From Fidelibacterota bacterium (GTDB lineage Bacteria; Fidelibacterota; UBA8477; JABMPR01), in NCBI GenBank assembly GCA_018673925.1, contig JABHBL010000095.1, positions 1 through 47,421 of the forward strand: a stretch of DNA of 47,421 nucleotides, read 5' to 3'. Position 1 is the first letter of the stretch; each line of letters opens with the position of its first letter. A program made the translations under genes and the position numbers. Below the pieces are notes generated by a model. The model did no database searches. It was not told where the DNA came from and was given only the letters and a program-made list of their open reading frames with translations. This document shows, piece after piece, positions 1 to 7,855 of this stretch.

Positions 1-129
1 AAGATAAGATCTCCCTTCCGGTTTATCCGGACTGAAGGAAACTTAAAGACTATGAGTTTGATAGGTCACAGGTGTAAGCATGGTAACATGTTCAGCCGAG
101 TGATACTAATTTTCCGTGAGGCTTGATCA
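1..129 (+). rRNA. rrl: 23S ribosomal RNA, 3' end (partial)
   Basis: This stretch carries the conserved 3'-terminal helix region of bacterial 23S rRNA, including the segments resembling GTGATACTAAT and CCGTGAGGCTTGA that close the molecule. The gene enters from outside the window, so only the last ~129 nt are present. The exact mature 3' end is estimated from the known family end. It lies about 105 nt upstream of 5S rRNA with no tRNA in the spacer. Confidence 0.93.
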
Positions 130-233
130 ATATTATTCTAACTCTAGTACGCATTTTAGCGAACTACTCAACTTTTTCCCATACTGTCATTGGATTGATT
201 TTGTACTTTAAAATCAATCATAGATTTTTGATT

Positions 234-351
234 TTTCGACGACTTTAGCGCAGGGGCAACACCCGATCCCATTCCGACCTCGGAAGTTAAGGCCTGTAGC
301 GCCGATGATAGTGCATTCTTTGAGTGTGTGAAAGTAGGACGTTGTCGAGAA
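234..351 (+). rRNA. rrf: 5S ribosomal RNA
   Basis: The core matches the universal 5S pattern: GACTTTAGCGCAGGGG, then CACCCGATCCCATTCCGA, CTCGGAAGTTAAG, and CGCCGATGATAGTGCA. The ends pair as the terminal helix I (TTTCGACGAC at 234-243 against GTTGTCGAGA at 341-350). The length of about 118 nt is normal. It is the last gene of the rRNA operon and a Rho-independent terminator follows directly. Confidence 0.95.
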
Positions 352-358
352 ACCTTGA

Positions 359-388
359 AGAGCCCCAACCTTGGGGCTCTTTTTTTTA
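359..388 (+). terminator. Rho-independent terminator of the rRNA operon
   Basis: A near-perfect 10-bp GC-rich stem (AGAGCCCCAA / TTGGGGCTCT) with a two-base CC apex is followed by an uninterrupted T tract. It lies 8 nt after the 5S 3' end and explains the operon end. Confidence 0.93.
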
Positions 389-560
389 CCAAATATTTTA
401 AGAAATTAGGGTAATTGTGCAGACATAATCCTGTTAGGCTAAGATGACGAATTACGATTTATAATCTGATTGTGTCTAAACGTATCCCAACCACGCTAAA
501 TCACATCCCCAAAAAGCCTGATTTTAAGCCATTTTACCTGGAGAAATGACTATGCATATG

Positions 561-589
561 TTGTTTATACCTATGTCATGAACTAAATT
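561..589 (+). promoter_or_regulatory. candidate sigma-70-like promoter for the FecR/CHASE2 operon
   Basis: TTGTTT (561-566) and TAAATT (584-589) are separated by exactly 17 nt. The match is moderate (3/6 and 4/6). It would start transcription near position 596 and give a leader of about 70 nt holding the stem-loop at 615-637. An isolated perfect TATAAT at 460-465 has no convincing -35 partner. The rest of the 391-666 gap holds nothing else recognisable. Confidence 0.3.
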
Positions 590-614
590 CGCGCTAAATA
601 GAAGATGACATGGC

Positions 615-637
615 GCACGCAGAGTTGATCTGCGTGT
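615..637 (+). other. leader stem-loop upstream of the secreted-protein operon
   Basis: GCACGCAG (615-622) pairs with CTGCGTGT (630-637) around a 7-nt loop. A pyrimidine-rich stretch and then the AGGAGG ribosome-binding site at about 657-662 follow. It may stabilise the mRNA or act in attenuation; there is no clear T tract, so it is not called as a terminator. Confidence 0.4.
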
Positions 638-666
638 CTTATATTTCTTCTGTGCAGGAGGAAACT

Positions 667-1803
667 ATGAAGAAGATATTATACCTAACACTCACTTTAT
701 TAATGGCTACAATTAGTCATGGACAAAACATTGTCGTAACTGCCCAGCCCGATTTGGCTGAGTGGGATATTATTTACCTGACTGACTTTGATTTTGAGAA
801 TGGTCAGAACAATCCGCTGATATTTGGATATCGAATCTCAGTTGATGACAATTCCTATCCAGTTGAGAATGTTAGTCTCACCTTGAATATGACCGCCAAT
901 GTCCCTTCCCTTGACCTAAACAATGAGTTGCTGTTCAATGCTCAGGTTAACATGACATTGCTAGCGCCTATCTATATTACAAATAGAGATTTGGATAGAA
1001 ATGTTGAGAGTCGTGGAATTAATGACGAAGCTGGTAATCAGATCACTTTTGATAGCTTTACCCTTGATATGATAGATGAAGATGAAATGGATGGCTTAAT
1101 CAATACTATTATGACTCTAGGCACCATGCCTTCCGGAAACTATTCATTCACACTCGTTGTCGATGCACCAGGCTATACCTTCACTCCAGAAGGCTTTGAA
1201 CCCAACAAACAGATTTCCATTGTTGCTCCTGCAAACATTGATCTCATTTTTCCGTCTCTCGGTTACGAATTCGTAAGTGATACTTATCCTGTATTTGAAT
1301 GGAACTCCACCGGTTGTGACAACTATTTCATTCGAATCTGTGAATACAACCCTATTCAGCATAGTTCGCCAGAAGATGCCATGCAAAGTGAAGCTTCTTA
1401 TCCCTATCCAGATAATGGTACATTTGTATCTGTGGGAGCAAATGCACAATTGGATTATTCTTCAGTTAATGGTCGACCACTTGAAGTTGGGAAGGCCTAC
1501 GCCTGGCAGGTTAAAAAAGTTTGTAATACCACAGGGAATGACCAGGAATTTTTCAGTGAAATCTACGGATTTACAATCTCAGAAGCCGGTCAAACAATCA
1601 CACCTTGCCAGCAACAATTGAGAAATGTGCTCGGCGATAGCCAGTACAATGTATTGTTTGGATCCAATGGTCCTTTAGAGGGATACGGTGAGTGTGCAGA
1701 GATCTCCCTCGATGGTGAAAATTTAAATTCAACCGATTTTGGAGCGCTTCTGGTACAGCTTATGAGCGGAGCTTACGAAATCGAGAGTATTACGACACAA
1801 TAG
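667..1803 (+). CDS. secreted protein with C-terminal Fn3-like domain, function unknown
   Basis: The start at 667 is chosen because CAGGAGGAAACT stands just before it and the N-terminus (MKKILYLTLTLLMATISHGQ) is a clean Sec signal peptide; the frame is also open upstream to 610 but that part overlaps the leader hairpin. The product is about 378 residues with no further membrane segment. Residues ~215-320 look like a fibronectin III/Ig-type beta sandwich (motifs YPVFEWNS, AYAWQVKKV, YGFTI), a fold often used for adhesion or protein contact. The N-terminal half is asparagine- and aspartate-rich. It is first in a tight operon with FecR-domain, outer-membrane barrel and CHASE2-cyclase genes (9-nt gap to the next), so a periplasmic or surface accessory role in the same sensing system is inferred. 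I do not recognise a specific family. Confidence 0.8.
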   Translation: MKKILYLTLTLLMATISHGQNIVVTAQPDLAEWDIIYLTDFDFENGQNNPLIFGYRISVDDNSYPVENVSLTLNMTANVPSLDLNNELLFNAQVNMTLLAPIYITNRDLDRNVESRGINDEAGNQITFDSFTLDMIDEDEMDGLINTIMTLGTMPSGNYSFTLVVDAPGYTFTPEGFEPNKQISIVAPANIDLIFPSLGYEFVSDTYPVFEWNSTGCDNYFIRICEYNPIQHSSPEDAMQSEASYPYPDNGTFVSVGANAQLDYSSVNGRPLEVGKAYAWQVKKVCNTTGNDQEFFSEIYGFTISEAGQTITPCQQQLRNVLGDSQYNVLFGSNGPLEGYGECAEISLDGENLNSTDFGALLVQLMSGAYEIESITTQ

Positions 1804-1812
1804 GGGTTTAAA

Positions 1813-2520
1813 ATGAAGACTATTTCAAAAGTTTCTTTAATCACCATTCTCCTTGCCCTCGTGTCGATGACCGCCGTGGCGCAAGAGCCGATTGGTGTGA
1901 TAGCAAAATCAAGTGGAACTACCTTTCATAAGAAATTCAACGCAGATGACTATTCTCCAAATGCGATCATGGGAACCCAGTTAAAGAATAATGACTGGAT
2001 AAAAACCGGTGATGATGGCTTTGTTGCAATTTTCTTTCTGGATGACAAAAGTCAACTCAAGGTCAAAGGGAACTCTGAGATGGAAATCTTGGCCGCCGTT
2101 GAGCGTGGTAAAATATCCAAAACCATCTCCCTTGACTATGGAACTGTCAAGGCCTCTGTGAACAAACAGAAAGGCGAATTTAGAATTGCGACCCCCACAT
2201 CAGTTGCTTCCGTGAAGGGAACAGAATGGTGGGTTGAGAGTGACGAAAATGGAGATATCTTCATTGTTGTCGAAGGAGTGGTTGAGGTTGAAAATCTCGT
2301 TAGTGGTACCGTCCAGAATGTTGGAGAAGACGAAACAGCCACTTCAAATCCTGATGGGTCAGTTGAGGTTGAAGAAACCAGTGACGACGATATCCCAGAG
2401 GATCCAGACGACGAAGAGGAAGAAGAGGACACGGGTAGCACTATCCATGAACTTCGAATCCGTATGGTCAATGAAGAAACCAATTCAGAAAAATTTATAA
2501 TCATAGAATACGCCGAATAA
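1813..2520 (+). CDS. secreted FecR-domain protein
   Basis: A 235-residue protein with a signal peptide (about residues 1-23, ending TAVAQ). Residues ~30-160 carry the FecR beta-helical domain: a LKNNDWIKTGDDGFVAI segment, then LKVKGNSEM, LDYGTVKASV, FRIATPTSVASVKGTEW and a VVEGVVEV strand, all typical of FecR family proteins. Classical FecR proteins are inner-membrane anti-sigma regulators; this one has no zinc-finger or transmembrane anti-sigma part and should be free in the periplasm. The C-terminus has a strongly acidic linker (residues ~190-205) followed by a short beta tail. GGGG-containing RBS precedes the ATG. It sits between an Fn3-like protein and an OM barrel, upstream of a CHASE2 cyclase. 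FecR/CHASE2 neighbours are, to my knowledge, recurrent in bacteria, which suggests that FecR presents a signal to CHASE2. Confidence 0.88.
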   Translation: MKTISKVSLITILLALVSMTAVAQEPIGVIAKSSGTTFHKKFNADDYSPNAIMGTQLKNNDWIKTGDDGFVAIFFLDDKSQLKVKGNSEMEILAAVERGKISKTISLDYGTVKASVNKQKGEFRIATPTSVASVKGTEWWVESDENGDIFIVVEGVVEVENLVSGTVQNVGEDETATSNPDGSVEVEETSDDDIPEDPDDEEEEEDTGSTIHELRIRMVNEETNSEKFIIIEYAE

Positions 2521-2546
2521 TAAGCGCTTAGACTGATTAACATATT

Positions 2547-5333
2547 ATGAAGCGACTACTTGCAATATTGCTGGTGGGGGTTGGAATAAATGGATTCGCC
2601 CTTCAATCTGATGGTGAGCTGATCCACATTGCCCCTCGTGAGGCTGTTGAAGGCAACACCCTTACTCTTGATGCTATCTATACCGGTGACCTGGATGATA
2701 TTCAGTCTGCTAAGGTTTTGTATCGCCTCGCAGGACAAGTCGGATATCTGGAAGCTGAGATGAGCATCGGAGATGTCAAACTTTCTGGTGATTTGCCAGG
2801 AGAAATTATAGGTGCTCCCGGTATTGAATATGTGATTGTCGTTAGCCTGAACGATGGCGGTCTGGTTGCTTTCCCAATGAGTAGTGATCCACTTTCCGAT
2901 CCACAATTTGTAGCAGTAGCAGAAGCAAGTCTATCTGATGTTGCAGCTGGTGGTGTCGGTGAGAATTTTGGCGAGTTGATCATATTAACACCTGATCCAG
3001 GTACAATCATGGCCTTTGGGGATCCCATGATTGTGGCAGTCTCTCTTTTTAATCTGGATAATGTTGATATCAATTCAGTTCGGGTGACTTTCGATAATGC
3101 CGATGTGACTGCATATTCTCTCATCACCACAGATCTTATCACTTATAAACCTGATGCCCTGAGTGCTGGCAAACATACCATTTTTATCGAAGTGTCTAAT
3201 ATTTATGGTGTTCGATTATCATCAACATCATGGAACTTTGACGTTCAGAGCCAAGCCCAACAAATCTTTGATATGAGCGTGAATGGCAATCTAAATGTGA
3301 GCAATAGAGCAGATTTAATTAATATCAGTTCCGCGAATGTTGATACAGTTATTGCTGGCGATTCTGTTTCAGTAGCCAACTATACACCCACGTCTCAATC
3401 AGTCACCCGTGTAGATTTTTCAACAAATGTAAATTTTGACTGGGCTAAGGTTAAACTTTTTGCAAATCTAACCTCAAAAGAAGACCCCGGGTTGCAGCCA
3501 CAAAATCGTTACGGCATCAAGGTGAGAACTTCCTGGTTGAAATACGCCTATGGTGATGAAACTCCCATGATGAACCGTCTAGCCCTCTGGGGCAAACGGG
3601 TTCGCGGACACAATATTGATGCCCGTTTTAAATACTTTAATTTGCACGTGGTCTCCGGTCAAACTTCTCGAGCTGTCACTGGTACAGCTTCATTTGATAC
3701 CACTGGCTCTGAATGGAAACGATCAGGATATAGCTTTGAACGAGGCCTATTTGCCATCCGACCAAGTTTCGGATCAGGTAAAAACTTCCAATTAGGGTTG
3801 TTCTATGTACACACACGGGATAGTATCAACACAGTACCTTTGAGACCTGACGATTGGGATGCCAGCACTTTTTCTGAAGAAATTCTCACCGATAATGGAA
3901 CTGTTGTGGTTGGATTTGGGGATGACACGTATACCCTCAACGGTGAATCTCGCGATATACAATATTTTATGAGTGGGAATAATCCTGAAGATAACATTGT
4001 TATCGGATCGGACATCAAGTTGGCTCTGGATGATCACAGATTTGTTCTAGAGGGTAGCGCAGGATTTTCTCTCTACAATAGAAATATTTTAGATGGGGCA
4101 CTCACCCGAGCCGACCTAGATACCTATGGACTTCTATCCGATTCCACAGCTGATGATACCCTGGGAACTGGTTCAATCGATTTACCTCTGGCCACACTGG
4201 ATGAAGCAGTTTCTGGAATGGGACTCAACTTCTTGCTCACTGATGGTAAGTTTGATCCACAAAATTTAGCTGAGTATTTCATTCTCAACGAAAATTTGAC
4301 CCTGCCAATTGATCTGGACAATCTTGACAAAGGTAATACGTTTAAAGCGCTTACTACTCTGGCCCTGCACTTTGCCGCCAAAATGAATTACTACGGCAAC
4401 TTCATCCATGTGAATTATCACCATGTGGGTCCTGGATATAAAGCATTGGGTAGTCCAGTCCTTCGTCTCGACGGTAAGGGTTGGAATGGCTGGAAAATTA
4501 CCGACAAGGTACGCATGTTGAACAATATGCTTTATCTAAACCTGGGATGGGAATTGTATAAAAACAACACCATTTCAAATGATTTAGAAGCCGATCCCCG
4601 ACTTGCTCAGAACGCATTTAGCGGTGGCATCACCCTCAATCCTGGTCGTGGACTTCCCACAGTAACGACCAATATGAAATATTTTACCAGAGACAACAAT
4701 GTCGATGATACCACCCATACAACTCAGTATGTGGGAGATGATACACTACTCATCATCATCGATGAAAGGGAATTAAATGAGGCTCTTAGTTCCAATGTCA
4801 ATATCACCTATTTAGTCAAGACCGGTCCTCTTGATAATACGGTTTCATTTAACATGATGCGGTCAAATATGGACAATATTGTAATCGGGCGTGAAGGTCT
4901 TTTGCGTACTTCAAATCTATATGGTTTGAATCTCAAATCCGACTGGATGATCCCCCTCACAACAACACTTTCCATTCGCAATAATCGCAATCAGCTTTAT
5001 GAAACAACGGATCCTAATCATCAAACCAATACCTTCAATACCTATCGCTTAGGCGCGGGGTATCGACTATTTGGTGGTGACCTGGTGTTAAGAAGCAGCC
5101 TACAATACATGACGTTTGAATCTGAAAAATATGTTGAAGAAGAGCTTGTCTCCAGCCTGAAAACTCAAACCAATATACAGGCAAATGCACAGTACACATT
5201 CATGCCAATCACTATTGGAAGCTCAACTGTGAAATCTCGAGTTATAGGAAGCTACGAACAGCGTAAGTATGTCAGCGATTACACTGATTATTCTGATAAT
5301 ACGGTTTCAGCGCGACTAGAGATGACATTTTAA
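2547..5333 (+). CDS. outer-membrane beta-barrel protein with N-terminal Ig-like domains
   Basis: A 928-residue protein with a signal peptide (MKRLLAILLVGVGINGFA). Residues ~25-125 and ~145-235 read as two Ig-like/beta-sandwich domains (for example the strands KVLYRLAGQ, IEYVIVVSLNDGG, then HTIFIEVSNIYGV). The remaining ~680 residues alternate short turns and amphipathic strands with many Asn/Asp/Tyr residues. The protein ends in ARLEMTF, a terminal Phe typical of BAM-inserted barrels. No TonB box or plug domain was recognised, so it is not called a TonB-dependent receptor. The 10-bp palindrome TAAGCGCTTA lies in the 26-nt gap after the FecR gene. Membership of the operon suggests that it is the outer-membrane element of the FecR-CHASE2 sensing module; its ligand is unknown. 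Confidence 0.72.
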   Translation: MKRLLAILLVGVGINGFALQSDGELIHIAPREAVEGNTLTLDAIYTGDLDDIQSAKVLYRLAGQVGYLEAEMSIGDVKLSGDLPGEIIGAPGIEYVIVVSLNDGGLVAFPMSSDPLSDPQFVAVAEASLSDVAAGGVGENFGELIILTPDPGTIMAFGDPMIVAVSLFNLDNVDINSVRVTFDNADVTAYSLITTDLITYKPDALSAGKHTIFIEVSNIYGVRLSSTSWNFDVQSQAQQIFDMSVNGNLNVSNRADLINISSANVDTVIAGDSVSVANYTPTSQSVTRVDFSTNVNFDWAKVKLFANLTSKEDPGLQPQNRYGIKVRTSWLKYAYGDETPMMNRLALWGKRVRGHNIDARFKYFNLHVVSGQTSRAVTGTASFDTTGSEWKRSGYSFERGLFAIRPSFGSGKNFQLGLFYVHTRDSINTVPLRPDDWDASTFSEEILTDNGTVVVGFGDDTYTLNGESRDIQYFMSGNNPEDNIVIGSDIKLALDDHRFVLEGSAGFSLYNRNILDGALTRADLDTYGLLSDSTADDTLGTGSIDLPLATLDEAVSGMGLNFLLTDGKFDPQNLAEYFILNENLTLPIDLDNLDKGNTFKALTTLALHFAAKMNYYGNFIHVNYHHVGPGYKALGSPVLRLDGKGWNGWKITDKVRMLNNMLYLNLGWELYKNNTISNDLEADPRLAQNAFSGGITLNPGRGLPTVTTNMKYFTRDNNVDDTTHTTQYVGDDTLLIIIDERELNEALSSNVNITYLVKTGPLDNTVSFNMMRSNMDNIVIGREGLLRTSNLYGLNLKSDWMIPLTTTLSIRNNRNQLYETTDPNHQTNTFNTYRLGAGYRLFGGDLVLRSSLQYMTFESEKYVEEELVSSLKTQTNIQANAQYTFMPITIGSSTVKSRVIGSYEQRKYVSDYTDYSDNTVSARLEMTF

Positions 5334-5365
5334 ACAACCGAAATAACTAAAAATCGGGGATAATC

Positions 5366-7783
5366 ATGCTGAAAAAACACGGTATCGGAGTTTTATTCAC
5401 TTTTATCGCTATCGTATTAGCAATATTGGTTCAAGTAATCGGCCTATTTGATTTGGCAAATTTTAAAATGCTGGATTACAGCTATCAGCTTAGGGGTCCT
5501 CTTTCATCATGGGCCTCTCATCAGGATAATCCCAATGATAGTCTGGATGTCATACTCATTGATGTGGACGATGAAACATTTCGCCTGCTAGCTGACTATG
5601 GTTGGCCTTATCCCCGGGGTAAAATTTGGGATGCAGCGATTATGAATCTGGCGAACGCCGGTGCCAAAGTCATCGTATTTGATATTCAGTTCGATTCCCG
5701 TGATGCCCACACCGCCAATGTTTTGTCCGTTTTTAATGGCGTTCTCCCTGAAGGTTACACCGATGGCGATGTGGAAGTGGCCGAAGCAATTGAATATGCC
5801 CGAAGCAAAGGCACTGAAATTGTCATGGCTTCCACCATCAAAACAGAATTATCCAGTGTTCCGCCACAAATGCTCATGACTCCAAACGAATTCATCATGC
5901 AGGTAAATCCTGATCACGGTCTCGTTGATATAGAGGAGGACAAAGACCATTTCACTCGTCGCTATCCCGTTTTTGGGGCCATGAACCATTCTCCAGATGA
6001 ATGGCGTCTATCATTGGCCATGAAGGCTGTAAAACACTTCCTTGAAATTCCAGATGAACCGGGATTGAAATATGACTACGATGTTGGTGAGTTCACATAT
6101 GGACCTCTCACCATCCCCACCTACGGATCAGACCATCCAGGCTTCCTAACCAACATCTACGGTCCAGCATCTCATGCGCGTATTGGAGAGTCTGAACCCT
6201 GGCAAACCTTTCAGCGTTTCCCTCTGGTTTGGATCATAGATACAGAAGATTTTGATCTGCCTGCCGCAGATGAAGATACGGACTGGATGTCAAACTTTGA
6301 TCCCACCAGTGGATTTAACAGTATGATGGCCATGATGGATCCAACATTTGAAGTAATGGATAGTCCTTTTAAGGATAAAATCTGTATCATCGGTGTGTCT
6401 GTTGAAGTTATGCATGATTATAAGTCTACTGCATTTTTCGACTATCTCGGAGCACCTACGCTCATGCCCGGATTTGAGTATCACGCCAATGCCACACAGA
6501 CAATACTGGACGAGAATTTTGTGAATGTTCTAGGGAAAACAATCGAGTTTACATCTGATTCAGCCCTGACACACATCCTCCTTATAATCGTCTGTGCACT
6601 TGTCGCATATTTGGTAATTGCATTCCTCGATCCACTTTGGGGCGCTGTCCTCATAGGACTAGAAGCCACGATTCTCTTTAGCATCAGTGTGGCTATGTTT
6701 ACCACTGATAATTGGTGGTTTTTTAAATGGATCAGTGGAAATTCAGAAAGTATTTTGGTACCTGCGCCTGGTGAAACCCTCTTTATACCTATTATTGCTC
6801 CACTTGTTGTAATGGCTATGACCTATTTAACCAATGTTCTCTATCGTTTCATTCTGGAACAGAGAGATAAGCACTTTCTCAAGGATACCTTCGGAACCTA
6901 TATCGCTCCAGAACTAATTGATAAGATGTACGAAGAGAAACAAGAGCCCAAACTTGGAGGAGATGCTGGGATTCACACAGCCTTCTTTACAGATATTCAG
7001 AGTTTTTCAAGTTTCTCTGAAAAGTTATCAGCAGAGGAAGTGGTTGAACTCCTCAATGAATATCTCACTGAAATGACCGATATTCTCCTGGAGCATAAAG
7101 GTACTCTTGATAAGTACATTGGAGATGCTATTGTAGCCTTTTATGGTGCTCCTGTACCAGTTGAAAATCATGAATACATGGCCTGTCTCACTGCGGTGAA
7201 CATGCAACTGGGTCTTGATGTTTTGCGAAAAAAATGGCAATCCGAAGGTGACAGGTGGCCCGATATTGTTCACAATATGCAGAACCGCATTGGAATCGCC
7301 ACTGGTGATATGGTGACAGGGAATATGGGTTCTGCAATGCGCATGAACTATACCATGATGGGAGATATCGTAAATACAGCCGCCCGTCTTGAATCTTCAG
7401 CCAAGCAATATGGTATCTATATCCAGGTTGCTGAAGCAACATACCTGGCTGCAAAAGATGGATTTGAATGGCGTGAACTCGACTATGCCATTGTGAAGGG
7501 TAAAAACGAACCTGTTTATGTCTATGAATTGATGTCAACCAAGGGGAACCTTCCTGAAGGTTATGCAGAAATGTTGAAAGCTTATCACAAGGCACTGGAG
7601 CTATACAGATCACAAAAATTTGAGGAGGCTCTGGAAGCCTTCACATACTCAGATACCCTTGAAGACATGTTTCCAGGACGAAATACAAACCCAAGTCGTG
7701 AGTATATCCCACGCTGTAAATTCTTTATCGAAAACCCACCTGGTGAAGATTGGGATGGTTCCTGGAGACTTACTGAGAAATAA
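5366..7783 (+). CDS. CHASE2-domain class III adenylate/guanylate cyclase
   Basis: An 805-residue inner-membrane receptor cyclase. One N-terminal membrane helix (~7-28) is followed by a periplasmic CHASE2 sensor (~40-395; signature IDVDDETFRLL..GWPYPRG and VIVFDIQFD), three membrane helices (~400-422, 425-447, 472-497) and a cytoplasmic cyclase domain (~530-720). Catalytic residues are intact: metal-binding Asp543 (FFTDIQSF) and Asp587 (DKYIGDA), substrate-specifying Lys583 and Thr663 (the Lys/Thr pair common in bacterial adenylate cyclases), and transition-state Asn670 and Arg674 (VNTAARLE). cAMP is therefore the likely product, although cGMP cannot be excluded by sequence. The C-terminal ~80 residues resemble a degenerate TPR. 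GGGGA precedes the ATG. It is the last gene of the Fn3-FecR-barrel operon, which would supply its periplasmic input. Confidence 0.93.
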   Translation: MLKKHGIGVLFTFIAIVLAILVQVIGLFDLANFKMLDYSYQLRGPLSSWASHQDNPNDSLDVILIDVDDETFRLLADYGWPYPRGKIWDAAIMNLANAGAKVIVFDIQFDSRDAHTANVLSVFNGVLPEGYTDGDVEVAEAIEYARSKGTEIVMASTIKTELSSVPPQMLMTPNEFIMQVNPDHGLVDIEEDKDHFTRRYPVFGAMNHSPDEWRLSLAMKAVKHFLEIPDEPGLKYDYDVGEFTYGPLTIPTYGSDHPGFLTNIYGPASHARIGESEPWQTFQRFPLVWIIDTEDFDLPAADEDTDWMSNFDPTSGFNSMMAMMDPTFEVMDSPFKDKICIIGVSVEVMHDYKSTAFFDYLGAPTLMPGFEYHANATQTILDENFVNVLGKTIEFTSDSALTHILLIIVCALVAYLVIAFLDPLWGAVLIGLEATILFSISVAMFTTDNWWFFKWISGNSESILVPAPGETLFIPIIAPLVVMAMTYLTNVLYRFILEQRDKHFLKDTFGTYIAPELIDKMYEEKQEPKLGGDAGIHTAFFTDIQSFSSFSEKLSAEEVVELLNEYLTEMTDILLEHKGTLDKYIGDAIVAFYGAPVPVENHEYMACLTAVNMQLGLDVLRKKWQSEGDRWPDIVHNMQNRIGIATGDMVTGNMGSAMRMNYTMMGDIVNTAARLESSAKQYGIYIQVAEATYLAAKDGFEWRELDYAIVKGKNEPVYVYELMSTKGNLPEGYAEMLKAYHKALELYRSQKFEEALEAFTYSDTLEDMFPGRNTNPSREYIPRCKFFIENPPGEDWDGSWRLTEK

Positions 7784-7791
7784 TCAGTAAG
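7769..7791 (+). other. perfect stem-loop over the cyclase stop codon
   Basis: CTTACTGA (7769-7776) and TCAGTAAG (7784-7791) form an 8-bp perfect stem whose 7-nt loop contains the TAA stop. It is not followed by a T tract, so it may be a 3'-end RNA stabiliser or a processing site rather than a terminator. Confidence 0.35.
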
Positions 7792-7855
7792 ATATACTCT
7801 AAATTCAGCTAAAGATTAATGTTTCCTCGATATGATCTGCTGATATTTTGGTGCC

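Noticed and set aside
168..392. 74-codon minus-strand open frame
   Set aside because: It lies over the 5S rRNA and its terminator; no RBS or protein-like composition.
460..465. Perfect TATAAT as promoter -10
   Set aside because: No -35 at 16-19 nt; the 561-589 pair is nearer the gene and better spaced.
2136..2543. 135-codon minus-strand frame rich in Ser
   Set aside because: It is the antisense of the acidic FecR linker; Ser repeats arise from GAA/GAC codons read backwards.
2547..5333. TonB-dependent receptor partner for FecR
   Set aside because: No plug domain or TonB box was seen; the N-terminus reads as Ig-like domains.
7769..7791. Stem-loop as Rho-independent terminator of the cyclase operon
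   Set aside because: The stem is AT-rich and followed by GATATACTCT, not a T tract, so it was listed only as a stem-loop.
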